DNA of 64,000 nucleotides from Ceratopteris richardii. Its lineage: Eukaryota; Streptophyta; Polypodiopsida; Polypodiales; Pteridaceae. A program made the translations under genes and the position numbers. The notes beneath the pieces were generated by a model. That model saw only the letters and a list, made by a program, of their open reading frames with translations. It ran no database searches and had not been told where the DNA came from. Position 1 is the first letter of the stretch. Each line of letters begins with the position of its first letter. Below, piece after piece: positions 43,900 to 54,900 of this stretch. The stretch is taken from contig CM035412.1 of assembly GCA_020310875.1 (NCBI GenBank), forward strand, positions 130,442,196 to 130,506,195, written 5' to 3'.

Positions 43900-44950
43900 A
43901 AATCCACTGGTGGACACATGAGTGTCATAGCAACCAGCCTAGCCAGAGTCAGAAAAAGCATGTAAATCTCGCGATAGTGATCCCCCCTTGGGATAAAACA
44001 ATCCAAGTAGCCGGGTGCCACTCAAGTAGCAAAAGATGCACTTAACCACCTACAAATGCTTGACACCTAGGCAATGCATAAACTTGCTCATCTGTGAGAC
44101 AACAAACTAAATATCTAGCGGAATAATGCGTAAGTAAATCAAGCATACAAGAGCTTGCTGATAGAGAACAACATCAAATGCATCTCCAGAATCATGAAGA
44201 CTCAATCGTAAACCTGTCTCCATAAGAGTGGCAATAGGTTTGCAGTCTTTAAGGCCAAAATGCTACAATAATGTGTCAATATATTTTGTTTGACACAGAG
44301 CTATTCTGCCATCAACTTGCATAAAATGGATGCCCAAATAATGATGCAAATGCCCCAAATCTAACATCTCAATGAGGCATGCAAATCAGCTTTAAAATCA
44401 GCAATATGCTTCTCATGAGGACCAGTGAGCAGCCTGTCATCAACATACACAACAATGATCAGAAGCACATCACTAGCATGCTTAACATATAAGGTGCTTT
44501 CAATTGGAGTGTTCTCAAAACCATGTGCAATTAGATAGACATGTATCTTTTCATACCAAGCACATGGTGCTTGCTTTGAACCATATAATGCCGTTTTTAA
44601 CCTACACACCTGGTTTTCATGTGCTTTCTGCACAAAGCCACAGGGTTGAAAAACATACACTTCTTCATGCAAATCACCATTCAAAAATGCAGTTTTAATG
44701 TCCAACTGCTGTACATTCCAACCATGATGAGCTGCAAGTGCATAGATGCTACGAACAGTAGGCATTTGGCATGTAGGTGCAAAGGTCTCATCAAAATCAG
44801 TGCCTCTTTCCTACACATAGCCCTTTGCAACAAGCCTACCCTTATACTTGTCAACTATTCCATGACGTTTATGCTTTAGCTTGTATAACCACTTAGTGCC
44901 AATGGCCTACTTGTTAGGAGGCAAGTGACATAAAGACCAGGTACCATTTT
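43900..44950 (-). pseudogene. C2 reverse transcriptase (broken)
   Basis: 44361-44765 keeps HQGWNVQQLDIKTAFLNGDL-type sequence (read as HGWNVQQLDIKTAFLNGDL), LYGSKQAPCAWYEK and catalytic IIVVYVDDRLLTGP with YVDD intact. The rest toward 43900 aligns with C1 2700-2980 but is full of stops. The start of RT lies near 44950. C2 resumes at 38500 beyond C4. Confidence 0.87.
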
Positions 44951-46734
44951 TCATGATAGCATCATATTCTGATTGCATAACAACCATCCAATTTTCCAAA
45001 TTTTGTGCTTCATCAAACAAAACAGGCTCATGCTCATAGAGACTAGAGGTAGCCATAGCATAGCAATATGATGCAAAAAGGCACTATGAGAGCCTGAACG
45101 AGTATGATATGATAGAGGTGCATCTAATTTGCTATCACATAAAGTTTGCACTAGCCATTTGGGCATAGTTTTTGCCTCCTCAATATCAGCTCTGTCATCA
45201 ACAAGTGCATCATGCAAATCTGCATCAGAAATGGAATGATCTACATCATCACATGAAACTTGTAAAGGCTGAGAAGTTGCCTCATGAGGATCAACACTAG
45301 ACTGTCCACCTATAAAAAGAGGCAATAAAGTATCATACATGTCTTTGGAGCTAACAAATGTCTCCTTAGTACATGAAAGTAGTGGTTGAATAACATCTTC
45401 CACAAAAACAACATCATGGCTAACCGAAATGCCTTTAGTCTGTGGATGATACAAACGATAGCCTTTGCTTTCAGAACTGTACCCAACAAAAATACGTTGT
45501 TGTTCAGGCACTAATGCATATGCCAGACAACCAAAAACACGTAGGTGAGCAATAGATGGCTTAGGACCATGCCAAGCCTCATATGGAGTGATAGACTACA
45601 ATGCTTTAGTGGGATATCTATTAAGTATATATGCTGCACACATGACAGACTCAAGCCAAAAACTATCTGGTAAAGCCTGACTCTTGACCATACACCTCAC
45701 CATCTCCATGACTGACCTGTTCTTCTGTTTAGCAACTCCATTTTGTGGAGGTGTATATGGCACTATACACTAATGTTTTATCCCACGTTCAGCCAGAAAT
45801 GCATTGAAGTCAGAAGACATATATTCCCCCCCTCGATCAGAATGGAGGGTGGCCATTTTACATGCTGACAAATTTTCTGCCAAAACCAAAAACTATTTGA
45901 AGCACATAAACACTTCAGACTTTGCTTTCAAGGGGTATACCCATGCATGCCTAGAAAAATCATTGATGAAAGTCACAAAGTAAAGATAATTCCCAAAAGA
46001 AGATGTCTACATAAGACCATAGACATCACTATGAACAAGCTGCAATTTTCGAGTAGCTCAAACTGAACCATCTTTTGGGAAGGAGGAATGCTGCATTTTG
46101 CCCAAGATATAGCCTTCACATACATGTTTACCGGGTGCCTCAAATTTGGGCAAAAAGGACACCATTTTTTATTTCTACGGGTGTAGCAAACTAGCAAAAT
46201 TCAGATGACCAAAGCATGCATGCCAAAGCTTTGCATCTGAATACCCTGAGACTCATGTACTGCACATGCTGAATCATTCACAAATTTTTCATAGTCTATG
46301 AGCTTATATAGCCCACGACATAAAATGCCAGAAGCAATAATAACATCGCCATTTGACAGATCATGAACTGTACATTTGTCATGAACAAATTTCACAACCA
46401 AGCCAATCTTGGCTAAAGCTGAAATTGATAATAGATTCTTCTTGATACTTCGCACAAATAAAGCATCCAACAATGTAAAAGACCTACCATCAGTAGTAGT
46501 CAAAATGATCTTACCAACTGCCATAACAGGATAAGAGGAGTTATTGGCACATGTGACAATATTCCTTGTAAGGGTAGGCTCAAGTGAAGTGAAGAAACTG
46601 CGCTGCGAGGTGATATATTTGGTTGCACCACTATCAAAGTACCAAACATCTGAGTCTACTGCAAACATACATGGCTCATGAGGAGATGGGTCAAAATTGG
46701 AAATAGTAGTAAATGCCCATTCTTCATTTTGCAC
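44951..46734 (-). pseudogene. C2 protease and integrase (broken)
   Basis: Protease at 46201-46734: DVWYFDSGATKYITS (DSG intact), VGKIILTTTDGRSFTLLDAL. Integrase zinc and core pieces run from 46200 to 45600 in broken frames and parallel C1. The C-terminal part at 44951-45511 has IFVGYSSESKGYRLYHPQTK, VSHDVVFVEDVIQPLL and an acidic linker to RT. Compared with C1 it has more indels in the core. Confidence 0.85.
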
Positions 46735-46738
46735 AAGA

Positions 46739-47659
46739 TTAGTACTCTGTTTTTGGTGTAGAGGCCTCTACAAAAACCATTCTAGCCTCTTTTTTCTTTG
46801 CCTCTTTTGTAGCCAATTTTGGATAGCTCTTTATGACATGATCATTTCCTTTACAATACTTGCAAAAGAATTTTTGCTTTTCTGATTTCTTCTCATCTTT
46901 GTCTTCCTTCTTTGAATGTGCAGCATTTGCAGATTTCTGCTTATTAGTAGATGAGCTCCATTTACCTTTACCCTTTTGAGTAGCGAGGAGCTTTTGCAAT
47001 AGAATAGAGACTAACTCCTCAAATGTTAAGGTATTTAGATTTCCTTTCATCATCAAACAAAGAGTCGAAGCAAAACTCTAATATGAATCAGGTTGACCAT
47101 TCAGAACAATATGCACAAGTGAACTATTAGGCAAGACTTCATCAGTAGAAATTAATTACTCCTTCAAATCTCTGATCTTTGTTAGAAAACTATCGATAGA
47201 ATCATCTTTGTTCATATGCTCACTCTCTAACTGTTTTTGGAGATAAGCAAGACAAGCCTCATTCCTAGCCTGGTACAATGTGGTAAGTGTATCCCAAGCA
47301 TCCTTAGCTATTCTGCAAGAGCGAATGTGAGGAATAATGGCACGTTTGATAGACAAGGCTATTAATGCATGTGCCTGAGCATCTCTACCATCCCAACAAA
47401 TTTGTTCTACAATAGGTGCAACAAGAACCAAAGCAGGAACAGGAATCGGTAGAATATCACCATCTTCAACACCACCTGCATCAGCTTCAATACCTGTATT
47501 TGCAGGTGTAATAGGTCGTTTTTCAACACCCTACGCAATATTCCATAGTCCTTTTGGGATCAATACATGACGTATCATATAATCCCACAATGGGTAATTC
47601 ATACCATCCAACTTATCCTCAACAACCAACATACGGAATACATCACTGCTTTCCGCCAT
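46739..47659 (-). pseudogene. C2 gag (broken)
   Basis: Start ATG 47659 (MAESSDVFRML). Core AKDAWDTLTTLYQARNEACL at about 47240-47310. CCHC knuckle CKYCKGNDHVIKSY at about 46830-46880, where the last cysteine is lost (TGT/TGC to TAC). TAG stops follow LWNIA (near 47530) and PDSY (near 47080), at the same codons as in C1. Confidence 0.85.
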
Positions 47660-48005
47660 GGCCACTGACTAAAATACCCTGATGCAAAAAATTGACTATA
47701 TCTCAAAAAGTTGAGCAGAACTACCCCCTGTCAAGTTCTGTTAAACCTATAGCAGAATTTGAGATGCTTATACTAGTGAACTAAAACCTGTATATATCTT
47801 TGGCACAAAAAGACAAAATAGCCTGCACAAGCACTGTAATACTGTGTTCAGAGGTCAAAACGAGCTCAGATCACGATTTCAACACCACACAAAAACAAAG
47901 CTATTTTGATCTACTAATCAGCCGGAGTATTCTCACCAAATTTCATACCATTCTGAGACTGTGACTGGAGGGATGTCGACGATGCCCTAGATGAAGCGGT
48001 GACTT

Positions 48006-48018
48006 GCTTTGATACCAA
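48006..48018 (-). other. C2 primer binding site
   Basis: Minus strand TTGGTATCAAAGC beside the 5' LTR. It is the methionine-tRNA site with one G-to-A change. Confidence 0.85.
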
Positions 48019-48019
48019 T

Positions 48020-48249
48020 TGTTGGAGTTTGAGGTCTACAGAAGCACGCAAATAACACAAGGAAGAAGAAGAAGCTCGGAGCACAACACACAATACTGAA
48101 TGTATTACCACTAGAATGTACAAAGATACATAACCTATTAGGGCAATAGGCATATATACAAGCAAGGGGGAAAAAACCTCCTAAAGAAGGAAAAGGTGCC
48201 CCAACGGTCCTAGTGTGTTCACACACATCACTACCTAAATATATCAATA
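48020..48249 (-). repeat. C2 5' LTR
   Basis: 230 bp, TGTTGGAGTTTGAGG to TATCAATA; the terminal CA has become TA. It matches 17618-17849. Confidence 0.92.
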
Positions 48250-48254
48250 GAATT

Positions 48255-48436
48255 CTCTCTTTATACTTTAAGTTTGTTTCAAGATGTCCTATGTTGACAT
48301 TGTAACTAGATCTTTCTTATTCTTCTCATTGACTTGCATTATCTTAGATTCAAAAGATTACCTTTCTAAGATTTCTTTAAAACTTGGCTTAAGATCATAT
48401 TTTTGTTCCTTGAATTCAAGTCATACTTTTTAGATT
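48255..48436. other. Short unassigned segment
   Basis: About 180 bases between the C2 target duplication and the truncated start of G3. Nothing is recognised. It continues the sequence left of 17613 and has the same TTCAAG-rich texture. Confidence 0.55.
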
Positions 48437-50709
48437 CAAGAACCAACTGTTTTCCCCGAACCTATACCGATGGTTCAACAAACAGTACCGAATATACCAC
48501 CAGAAGATATGAATCCAATCAAATTGCCATCGGAAAGTCCATCGGACTCTGTATCGAGTACGTCAAATCTTGACTCTGTGTGGAAATGTTTTATCAAAAG
48601 CATCTATTATGATATCGTTGGGGAAACTATTAGCCCTGGTCTCGGGGATACAACAACAATTCCAGCAACTGATCAATCCAGGATCTTCGTGTACACCTTC
48701 TACAACAACTATTAGTCCACAGCTTGATTCTACAGTGGACCACGCTGCTCCTTTAATTATGATATGGTATAAAAACCACAAAATTACTCAAGTATTAATG
48801 AATGGAGGCTCTGGAGTGAATATTGCTACAGCTGCACTTTGTAAAAGGTTAGGGTGGACTAAGATTGAACCTGTTCAATTTTTTGTAACAATGGCTGATC
48901 AATCTAGGATACATCCAGTGGGTTTGGTGCGTGATATACCCATTACCCTCCAAGGTGCGATGTTCAAAATGAATTTTGTTGTTTTGGAATTACCTGAATC
49001 AAGTCTAGATTACAACTTACTATTCGAGAGGCCCTGGTTGAAACAAGCAAAAGCCTTACAGGATTGGTCTTCACATGAACTTATTTTCAAAAGCAATCAT
49101 CGTAAATATGTGGTACCCTTGGACGAGATGAAGCCATGTGACCTTCATGCTCGACCTTACATGGCTGAACTCGTGCACATGTTGGATGGACTTTTAGATG
49201 ATGAAAAAGAAGCTTTCCTAAATGCTAACCAGGATTTGTTAGCATTGGGTACAGTTGATTTACAAGCTATTGTGGATAATTGGACTCCGGTCGCTTGTAC
49301 GGTAGTTTTGATTACCGAAGGAGTGGATCCAAGTATGGATCAGGTCATGAATGCTACGGATCTACAACAATTTATTCCATTCCTCTCAGGATATCTCCAT
49401 GCCCTGACAGTTTTATGTACCGGAAGATCAACTAATCACTTGTAATTTGGGAAATGAGGCTAATCCATGGCAGGTTAAGCTTAAGGCTAGGCTACCAGAA
49501 ACTTTTCAAAACGATTTACTACATTTGCTAAAAGAATTCGCTAATGTGTTCGCGTGGGATTATCGCAATATGAAGGGATTGGATCCTCGCATCTAGAAAC
49601 ACTATGTGATGCTGAAACCGGATGCGTGGCCAATTAGACAACCTAGTTATTGCATGAATCCCAACTATGCCGCTCAAGTGAAAGCTGAATTGGATCGGCT
49701 ATTGAAAGTAGGCTTCATTGTCCCCATTGAGCATGCTGAATGGATCTCCCCTATTGTCATAGTTCCAAAAAAAACAAGCAATTGCATATTTGCGTAGATT
49801 ACTGAAAGTTAAATGCAGCGATAGTGCCTGATCCCTTTCCACTTCCCTTTTTGGACACGATGCTAGATGATGTTGTTGGATGAGAAACGTATTCCTTTTT
49901 GGATGGTTAAACTATAATCAAGTGCGCATGGCTGAAATCGATATTCCAAAGACCGTGTTTATTATGAATTGGGCTGTATATGCGTGTACGGTGATGTGGT
50001 TTGGTCTCCGCAATGCTCCCAGTACCTTTCAATGATGCATGCAGGAAATATTTTCTCCCTACTTAACTACGTTTATGCGGGTGTATTCGGATGATTTTTC
50101 GTTATCTGATGACGCATCGGCTCACCTCTATCACTTGCATTGCTGCTTTTCCAAGTGTCGAGAGTTCCGTTTGTGTTTAAATCCCAACAAGTAGGTCTTC
50201 TCAGTTTCCTATGACAAATTGCTTGGTCGTATTATTTCGCAACAAGGCATTCAAGTGGACCCTGATAAAGTGAAAGCAGTGTTGAATGCACCTGCTCCTA
50301 TGACACCAAAGGAAGTTATGCGATTCCTTGGACAAATACGCTGGCATGGATGACATCTTCGGTGGCTCGCTCATGTAGCTATACCACTGAATTGGCTGAT
50401 TACTAGCAATCCTTGACAGTTTGCATGGATTAAGGAGTGCCAACTTTAATTTGATCGTCTGAAAACACTCTTAACACAGGCTCCTATTCTGCAAGCACCA
50501 AACTGGGAGCTCCCGTTCCATGTTTTTGTGGATGCATCTGACATAGCAATCGGAAGTGTGCTAATGCAGCAACAAGATAAGTGGTTCTGCCCTATTTATT
50601 ATGCTAGTCGACGATTAGCCGTTGCTGAATGGAATTATTCCGTAACTAAACGTGAATGTTTGGGTTGGTTTATTCGATGAAAAAATTCCAGCACTATTTA
50701 CTGGGATGC
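48437..50709 (+). pseudogene. G3 protease, RT and RNase H (first part)
   Basis: 48570-49445 is a 291-codon protease frame. The active site reads VLMNGGSGVNIAT, with the catalytic Asp changed to Asn. SLDYNLLFERPWL marks the second lobe. RT at 49497-50300: YRNMKGLDP, EHAEWISPIVIVPKK, GLRNAPSTFQ and VYSDDFSLSDD. RNase H: HVFVDASDIAIGSVLMQQ and YSMKKFQHYLLGC, where L1 enters. Stops include TAG after DPRI and TGA in the ICVDY region. G3 keeps TGG at codons that are stops in G1 (DNWTPV, NPWQVK), which makes it useful for polarising G1 mutations. Confidence 0.87.
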
Positions 50710-51137
50710 TGTAATAAAGTAAGTCTATGATCCAAGGGTCTGGCCGGTTCAGACAGATCTGAAATCGGACACCGTTTGGTCATCCGTGTGTATGACCAAA
50801 GATCTCGAGTTTAGACTTACTAGGAGGTCTTGTGCTCTTGTGAACAAGTGATCCACTTAGCTTAGTGGTTAAGACTCAAGGGTGTGAAGGACGAGGTCTT
50901 GGGTTCAATCCCCATGAGGTACATGGGAAGAGTATTTTGCCCAAAGAGCTCTAGAACCTTCTAGAAGCATCCACTGAGACACTTGGCGCACATGTAGTTA
51001 CATGGCTGACACTTGGATGATTAGCATTCACTTGCCCAAGAAGGCAGTCCCCTGGAGAGAGCTATATATAGAGGCATTTGGTTGGGAGGAGAGTCATCTC
51101 TCAAGCATGTGGTGGTCGTAATCTTCGTTCTATTGCA
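50710..51137 (+). repeat. L1 5' LTR with tRNA-like insert
   Basis: TGTAATAAAGTAAG to CTATTGCA. It holds an A-box-like TAGCTTAGTGG (50858-50868) and B-box-like GGTTCAATCCC (50902-50912) on the plus strand, then a Pol II-type TATA (CTATATATAGAG, about 51062-51073). So both Pol III-like and Pol II promoter elements occur in one LTR. Confidence 0.92.
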
Positions 51138-51156
51138 TTGGTATCAGGGCTCTAGG
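51138..51156 (+). other. L1 primer binding site
   Basis: TTGGTATCAGGGCTCTAGG next to the LTR. It resembles the methionine-tRNA site (TGGTATCAGAGC) with A-to-G and a diverged 3' part. Confidence 0.8.
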
Positions 51157-51329
51157 CAAGCTTTCATGGTGACCTTGCTATGCTCATCATCTTCCTCATG
51201 CTTCCATGTTCTCAACTGCCTATGCGTGGAGTCCCTTTCTCTCCGGCGTGCATCAAACCATCCCGAATCGTCATTCTCTTGGCGGGCATAGCATAAGGAG
51301 AAGATTAGCAAAACAATCTTCATGCTGTG

Positions 51330-51900
51330 GTCGAGGACGGATTCAATCTCATGACCTCTGTCTAGAGAATCTAATCGCCTATCCACAAGGCCAGACAGGC
51401 GTTCGCGAAGAGCTCTTTAGACCAGACTCTGTTATTCGATATTTGCGCTGCAGAAGCTCTTAATCATGAGCTAGAAAAAGCTAACTTTCTCTGCTGTTAG
51501 CCCGCGGGATTCGAACCTTGTCCCCCTAGTTAGAGAGCGCTCGCGTATCCAAACAACCCACGGGCGTTGACGACTTCTATGCGCAGAGGTTCTTACTCTC
51601 AGAGAAACAGCGTTGAAGAAGGCTTCAACCAAGAGCTAGAAAAGAAAAAGCAACTTATATCTGCTGTGAAGACAACGGATTCGAACTCTGGTCGCTAGTT
51701 CAAGAAAGCACTCATCCACCCAGGACGATTGAGCGCCGTTCGTGATCTAATTCTGGTGCAGAACATTGTAGTCTCAATTTGGTGCTGCAGACGGTCTGAG
51801 TTACCGAGCTAAAAAGAGGGCGATTATTGACCAGTTCCGTCCGGGGTTCGAACCCAAGCGGCTGATGTGAGAGATCTTCGAAGTAGCCAAGGAGTTCAAA
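51330..51900 (-). repeat. Four degenerate tRNA-like units in L1 leader (antisense)
   Basis: On the minus strand, units near 51330-51400, 51500-51570, 51670-51740 and 51840-51900 each contain a B-box-like core: GAGATTGAATCC, GGTTCGAATCC, GAGTTCGAATCC and GGGTTCGAACCCC. In three of them an A-box-like T-G-G-rich stretch and GGAT(A/G) lie 40-50 bases upstream (for example TGGCCTTGTGGATAGGCG). Plus-strand spacers share GAGCTAGAAAA. They look like diverged tandem copies of one tRNA-derived module. None forms a credible functional tRNA. Confidence 0.6.
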
Positions 51901-54900
51901 GCCTTTATATGCTCAATATTCTGCAGTAAACTATCTGAGACTCTACTGCACGGCTGAAGATTCAAGTAACTGTTGCAGCCCGGAAACCGAAATATATTGG
52001 TGATTAATATCTCTGCATATTATCTTCTGTTCCAATCCTCTCTCTGCTCTGCTAATCCCGAGCCGAGATCTTCTCATTTTGTTTACTCTTTGGAGTTTGC
52101 TCATTACCTCAACCGAACCCGAATGCGTATCTGTGCTGATTAAAGCCATAGAAAGTTAAAGTTTTGAGCAAAGTTTGATGGAAGTGGAGTTGTGGAGTGA
52201 AGATCCAGAGACCTAACTTCGTCGACCTTGACGAACCAAATCATCCGGGACTATTACTTGATGAGGAAGCTTCAAGAATGGTGAATAGCTCTTAGCAAGG
52301 ATCAAGGGATGGACGAAGCTATGATCAAAGCTAAGTATTTTCCAGTTTTTACTTGGCCTTAATGTTTGAATATCTTGTTTTCATTATTCTACACTTAATC
52401 CTAGATGCACATTGAAATAGCCAAGATTTCAATTGATTAAGTCTAGATTAGAATAATGAATTAATCCATTTCTCATTCCAAGCATTAGTTTGCATTAAGG
52501 AAAGACTTGATTTCAAAAAGATCCTTGTGCATCAAAGAATGTATTTTGGTAGTTTAAATACATATTTCCTTTCCATTGAGTAGTTCTATTGCACCTTAAG
52601 GGTATTTTTATATCATAGTGCATTTAGACAAAGGAAAGGATATACATGCATCAGGATTGCATGATATACATTCTTAGTACAAGGAAAAAATCGTGCATCA
52701 AGTTCATGCATGATTATTGTATTATTTTTTGGGCATGCAAAGAACATGCATGCATACGCATGTGAACATATGCTTTTGCATGTAGATACATGCATTTGCA
52801 TGGAAGAATGGAATGCTGTTTGCAAGTAGATATGAAAATGTACTCTCTTAGTATTTAGCTTACTTTGTAAAGCTCGCAGTTTGACATTAGGGAAGACCAA
52901 GGACTAGTTAGTTGCAAAGACATACTAGTTCTAGTTTGCAACTCAAGTAATTAGTCAATTTCTTCCCAAGTCGATACTCTACTATCAAACATAAATACTT
53001 AATGAGAATTAAGTATGTTAGATGTCTTGCTAGGTATAAGTAAGCACTAAGAGAAAAGTAATAAATTTTCTTGATGACCAAGAATATTTAATTACTTGCA
53101 ACTCTTTTGTGATGTATGATGACTCTAAGTCCTGGATGTACTTAGAAAGTCATGCGGATAAAGCTTTAGTTGATTAGTTATATATTTTATATAACTTCTC
53201 AAGCATCCCAAGGTTGGATGAGAACGTCAACTATATTTCCAAAGTTCCATGAGCACTCTTCTATTTAGAAGATTTCGAAAGTTTTAAAGAAGTTTCTTGT
53301 GGTTTCAAGATTTATATCTCATGATGAAACCTCGGTAAGTGACTTTTTGGAATTGAGATATGAAATAGTCAAGCCTTCTATTTCATGTGAGATCATTCTC
53401 CTACTATGTTCAAGATGAATTTAGTTTTGGGAAGGAAGATGTTCCAAGTAGAGGATCTTAAATGATTCATGAACTCTTCCCAAAAATACACATAAATTCA
53501 TATTATATGATAGGTCCAAGGAATGATGAAGGCAAAACCTCTTTAGGATATAAATGTTTTGCCAAGATATAAAGGTACCAAGCTTTTATAAATTTTCATT
53601 TGATTTCATCCCAAGGGGTGATGGAAATCAAAAGATTAAACCTCAACATCAATTGATCCTTGATATCAATAAAAGGATGTTAAGTTCTATAGTTGCATCT
53701 CTGGTAAATGATGCAACTAGCTAAGCAATTTTTAGGAAATAATATAAGTTCCTAAAAAACTTGAAGCAAGTGTGAACTTTTCATTTAGGAGTAGAAAGTT
53801 CCAAGAAATGGATCTTAAATCCATGAACTTCTCCTAAACAAGTTATAAAGTTCAAAGTGTTCATAGTTGCATTTCTATTGGATCAATCATCAATAGATGC
53901 TTGGACTCTAAACATAAATTTGATTAGTGAAATATGTTTAAAGGACTCTAGTAACATCTGAAGATTGACTAATAATAATGAGTCTTGTATCAAACTCAAG
54001 AATAGAAGTCGATATCACATAAACGAAAAGTCAACTTAAACTTTCATAGTGACATGGGAAACCATATCCAAAATGTGATATTTCATCTCTAGTTTGATAC
54101 TCAGGAAATGAATACAATTGAATCAGTAAATTCTTTTTTGGGAGAATTTCTTTCAAATGTTCTTTTAGTATTGCAAAAGATTCCAAGATGAATCATTTGC
54201 TCAAGTTATTTGATTTCCTATAAGGAATCTCAAGTATTTGAAGAAATGGCATTCTTTCAAGTATTGAGAATGAAATTCTTCATACTCTTTAAACAATAAG
54301 TAGTTCCCTGGACGTCCCAAACCACTAGAAGTGGTATTTCAAGTCCTATTTGTGATATAACCTAAAGGTATATCAAAGATTCTTAGCTTTGGAATCTGAG
54401 AGGCATAAGTGTATGCTTGGACTTGAGAAAGATCTCTAAAAATCCTGCAGGTAAGCAAAGAAGCTTAAGATAGTTTAAGAGATCTTAAGATAAAGACTAT
54501 AAGTCTTTATTTTTATCGCAAGATCAACCAGACTTGATCAATCTTGGCCATGATTGTCCAAGTAATGTGCGATTAGAACTACTTTGTAGATTGCCCAAGT
54601 ATTGGCAATAAAATTCCTTTTGGGAATTATTCACTCAAATTCCATTTATTCGATGGAAAACTGTGAAAAAGAGTAAGTTGTTCCAAGTCTGAACAGAGTA
54701 AAGAAATTCCAAGAATGTAGTCTGCAACCGTGAAAATGGTAATTAAGTCTGTGGAAGGTAAAACATAAGTGTTTACCTATCCTTAAAGGGATTTTGGTAC
54801 AAATCCAGAAAGCATGAGCGGATGCTTAAGACTTAAGCAATAAAGAGATTCCTAAATAAAGTCCCCGGGGTAGGTACCTAAAGCAACAGTAAAGAAAGGA

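Larger units (their letters stand above)
17618..48249 (-). mobile_element. C2: Ty1/copia retrotransposon carrying three nested insertions
   Basis: C2 is the same family as C1, on the minus strand. It spans 30.6 kb because C3, G2 and C4 lie inside it. The outer LTRs are 17618-17849 and 48020-48249, flanked by identical GAATT at 17613-17617 and 48250-48254. Its own sequence survives in four pieces: 17618-17954, 25052-25188, 38231-38500 and 43900-48249. Joined, these follow C1 in order through RNase H, RT, integrase, protease and gag. Confidence 0.9.

Noticed and set aside
51494..51900. Functional tRNA genes on the minus strand
   Set aside because: Only B-box-like cores and partial A boxes are present. 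Acceptor and anticodon stems do not pair convincingly.
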